Below, one piece after another: positions 38,342 to 40,081 of a DNA stretch of 40,081 nt. Made by a program: the position numbers and the translations under genes. Below the pieces are notes generated by a model that had not been told where the DNA came from, did not search any database, and was given only the letters and a program-made list of their open reading frames with translations. This DNA is from an uncultured Eggerthellaceae bacterium (GTDB lineage Bacteria; Actinomycetota; Coriobacteriia; Coriobacteriales; Eggerthellaceae): NCBI GenBank assembly GCA_910588095.1, contig CAJUQH010000019.1:1-40081 (forward strand). The letters are read 5' to 3'. Numbering within the stretch: position 1 is the first letter of the stretch; every line of letters begins with the position of its first letter.

Positions 38342-39486
38342 ATGGAACCGACTTTTCAGACGATGCAGGGGGACTGCATCGAGATTATGCGCACTCTTCC
38401 CGACGCATCGGTGGACCTCGTGCTCGCCGATCCGCCCTACAACATCAAGGTGCGGGGCGAGGAGTGGGATAACCTCGGCGCAGGCTATATCGACTGGATG
38501 ATCGAGTGGCTGCTGGAGGCTCAGCGCGTCCTGAAGCCGAACGGCGTGCTCTACATATGGCACAACGACATGCCCCAGATAGCCCGCCTACTGGTGGCGA
38601 TGGAGCAGCGCACCAACTTCGCGCTCATGTCGTTCTGCGTGTGGGACAAGGGGCAGTACCGCGCCCAGTCGTGGAAGAACCGCGACCCCGACTCCGACAC
38701 GGCGCCCCGCTCGTGGTTCAACGTGTGCGAGTACTGCATGCACTTCTTCAATGCGCCGAAGGACGCGGACAGCGCATGGAAGCACACCGGGCTGGACCGC
38801 ATCAACTCGAACCCGGAATGCTACCGGCCGATAAAGGACTGGTACTACGCCGAGCTCGAGCGCCTCGGGATAACCGAGGAGGACGTGGTGGAGAAGTACC
38901 GGCAGGCGACCGGCAAGAGCGGCGCCATGTTCCGGCACTACTTCAAGGACTCGCAATTCGCAATCCCCACCGAAGCGGTCTGGCAGGCGGCGTTCGAGCC
39001 GCTGGGCTTCGACGCGACGCCCCTGCTCGACCTCGTGAAAAAACCTCACGGGGGGGGTCACTCACAGACGAGTCCGCCGCAGGAGGACACGACGCCCTGC
39101 GCCGCAGCTACGACACGATGCGGGAAAGCTACGAAGCTATGAGGGAGGGGTACGAAGCGCTGCGCCAGTCCTACGAGGAAATGCGCAACTACCACCGCTG
39201 CGATCCGGAGCACAGCAACGTCTGGCGCATCAACACGCTCTCCGGCTCCGATCGCATCCACATATGCCAGAAGCCGGACGGCATACTCGCCCGGATCATC
39301 CGGGTGAGCTGCAGGCCCGGCGGCGTGGTGCTCGATCCCTTCATGGGGTCAGGCTCCAGGGGCGTGGCCTGCGCGCACGAGAAGCGATCGTTCATCGGCA
39401 TCGAGCGCGACGACCGCTACTTCCAGCCGGCCACCGATGCCATCCAGCGCGCCTACAACCAAGGCGTGCTCGACCTCTGGCAATAG
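38342..39486 (+). CDS. Beta-class DNA methyltransferase, frame split at G8
   Basis: Predicted N4/N6 DNA methyltransferase, ATG 38342 after ACGGAGGG. Motif IV DPPYN at residues 30-34; SAM-binding DPFMGSGSRG near the C-terminus. As written, the first frame reaches 39142 (266 residues), but conserved sequence stops at a run of eight G (39050-39057) and continues in the -1 frame to the TAG at 39484-39486. A 9-G run or -1 slip yields 381 residues. Just after the tract are four heptad-like repeats (SYDTMRE, SYEAMRE, GYEALRQ, SYEEMRN), probably a short coiled coil. This enzyme is in the lysis region, far from the three early ones. Confidence 0.8.
39050..39057 (+). repeat. G8 homopolymer tract in late methyltransferase
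   Basis: Eight consecutive G within CAC GGG GGG GGT, the same codon phase as the tract at 5329-5336; the conserved domain continues in the -1 frame. Confidence 0.9.
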
Positions 39487-39518
39487 AAAAGCCCCCGCCA
39501 TCACGGCGGGGGCTTTTT
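39487..39518. terminator. Strong bidirectional rho-independent terminator
   Basis: AAAA, 9-bp stem GCCCCCGCC (39491-39499) with GGCGGGGGC (39505-39513), ATCAC loop, then TTTTT. The A and T tracts on both sides let it serve the forward late operon and the convergent reverse genes. Confidence 0.92.
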
Positions 39519-39525
39519 CCTGCTC

Positions 39526-39765
39526 CTACCACTCGCCCTCCCACGCTTCGCGCGGAGCGTAGGGGTTCTCATGTCGTGGCGCCGGGTTGCAGGCGAGCCA
39601 GATCGTGTCGGCTCCATCGTTGCTCTCGCACCGCGTCGCCGTCGCGATGACCTCAGCCAGCGGCCAGTTCTGCTGGTGGGCCATACGGATGGGCAGCTCC
39701 CCAAGCCCGCATTCCACCATCTCGTCCAGCAGGTCGCGCAGCTCTTCGACGGTTCCGAATGCCAT
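39526..39765 (-). CDS. Hypothetical reverse-strand protein
   Basis: 79 residues. ATG at 39765 is preferred (AGGTGG five bases upstream) over GTG 39774. MAFGTVEELRDLLDEM, ELPIRMAHQQNWPLAEVI, then DGADTIWLACN has the layout of small phage proteins in which a short helix is followed by a P-[VI]-R-[IM]-A-H strand; function unknown. It is transcribed opposite to the late operon and ends just before the shared terminator. Its ribosome binding site overlaps the stop of the adjacent reverse gene, so the two form a small operon. Confidence 0.65.
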   Translation of the reverse strand: MAFGTVEELRDLLDEMVECGLGELPIRMAHQQNWPLAEVIATATRCESNDGADTIWLACNPAPRHENPYAPREAWEGEW

Positions 39766-39774
39766 GGCGACCAC

Positions 39775-40032
39775 CTACTCCGGAAGGGTGAACGCCACGT
39801 CGGCGTCGCCCACGTAAAGATGGAACTCGAACTCGCAGCACCCGGTCGCCATCGCCGACGCGATCACCTCGCCGTCGCTGCATGAAATCTCGGTGACCTC
39901 CGGATCGGCGAGCTGTGCGCACCTAATGACGGCATCAAGCGGGCTGAGGGCAATCTCGGTGCGCTCATACGACGGGCCGGTCATGGTGTTCTCGCTGCGG
40001 TCGAAATCGTAGAACTCGACGATGTACTGCAT
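39775..40032 (-). CDS. Hypothetical reverse-strand protein
   Basis: 85 residues from ATG 40032 (AGAAGGG upstream with nine-base spacing; an in-frame ATG at 40041 is directly adjacent to that site and less likely). MQYIVEFYDFDRSENTMTG, EIALSPLDAVIRCAQLADPE, then a Cys-containing beta-rich end. Alternating strands and one helix suggest a small alpha/beta protein. No family recognised. First gene of the reverse operon, with an operator-like palindrome upstream. Confidence 0.6.
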   Translation of the reverse strand: MQYIVEFYDFDRSENTMTGPSYERTEIALSPLDAVIRCAQLADPEVTEISCSDGEVIASAMATGCCEFEFHLYVGDADVAFTLPE

Positions 40033-40060
40033 GATGTGCATCCCTTCTCTCGGGTTTTAC

Positions 40061-40074
40061 ACATCCGATGTATA
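40061..40074 (-). promoter_or_regulatory. Operator-like palindrome and -10 element
   Basis: On the reverse strand TATACA (40074-40069) could be a -10 element, overlapping the perfect palindrome ACATC-G-GATGT (40071-40061) upstream of the reverse operon. A -35 element would lie outside the window. Suggests a repressed or regulated promoter; low certainty. Confidence 0.4.
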
Positions 40075-40081
40075 TCCTAGA

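Noticed and set aside
5329..39057. Dismissing the four tracts simply as sequencing errors
   Set aside because: Undercalling of nine as eight could explain the missing base, but not why all long homopolymers in the window lie in methyltransferase genes. Kept as an open alternative for length, not for the pattern.

Overview
The window reads as one temperate-type tailed-phage genome or prophage. It is GC-rich, densely packed with many ATGA/TGATG gene junctions, and has strong AGGAGG-like ribosome binding sites. Composition and the endolysin architecture (GH73 + amidohydrolase-like + Cpl-7 + SH3) suggest a host among high-GC gut Actinomycetota, perhaps Eggerthellaceae. That host call is inference; no host gene is recognised here. 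No CI-like repressor, tRNA, CRISPR array or IS element was seen.

Layout. (1) 1-3400: small regulators, a 24-bp inverted repeat around two convergent genes (13-36 and 604-627), excisionase-like HTH genes and a complete tyrosine integrase (2186-3400). (2) 3397-12932: replication and accessory region. It holds a DUF4373-like replication protein with iteron-like repeats inside the gene, zinc-ribbon proteins (three resembling Lar restriction-alleviation proteins), a radical SAM protein, an ASCH-like protein, a DUF4406 protein, three DNA methyltransferases and an ArpU/RinA-like late regulator. (3) 13174-22446: lambda-like head genes in the order Nu1, A, W-like, B, C with nested Nu3-like scaffold, D, E, and connectors. 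(4) 22502-32365: P2-like contractile tail (sheath, tube, gpE/gpE' with a T TTT TTC frameshift site, tape measure, X, D, V, U, W, J, I, fibre N-terminal protein), so virions should be myovirus-like. (5) 32378-35469: a complete diversity-generating retroelement (DGR): C-type-lectin-like target with variable repeat, 3' hairpin, Avd-like accessory protein, template repeat and reverse transcriptase. (6) 35457-39486: XkdX-like genes, membrane/holin genes, endolysin and a fourth methyltransferase, closed by a strong terminator. (7) 39526-40081: two reverse-strand genes with an operator-like palindrome at the edge.

Two features stand out. First, the DGR: template and variable repeats are 127 bp, differ at seven positions, and all seven are adenines in the template. 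Second, the four methyltransferase genes each contain an 8-nt C or G run, the only homopolymers of seven or more that I found by eye in the window. In each gene the conserved reading frame is lost at the run and recovered by the same -1 shift (equivalent to a 9-nt run). This looks like a set of contingency-locus (phase-variable) methyltransferases, although programmed frameshifting or homopolymer undercalling must be excluded. If both readings hold, the phage has two independent diversifiers: one for what it binds, one for how its DNA is modified.
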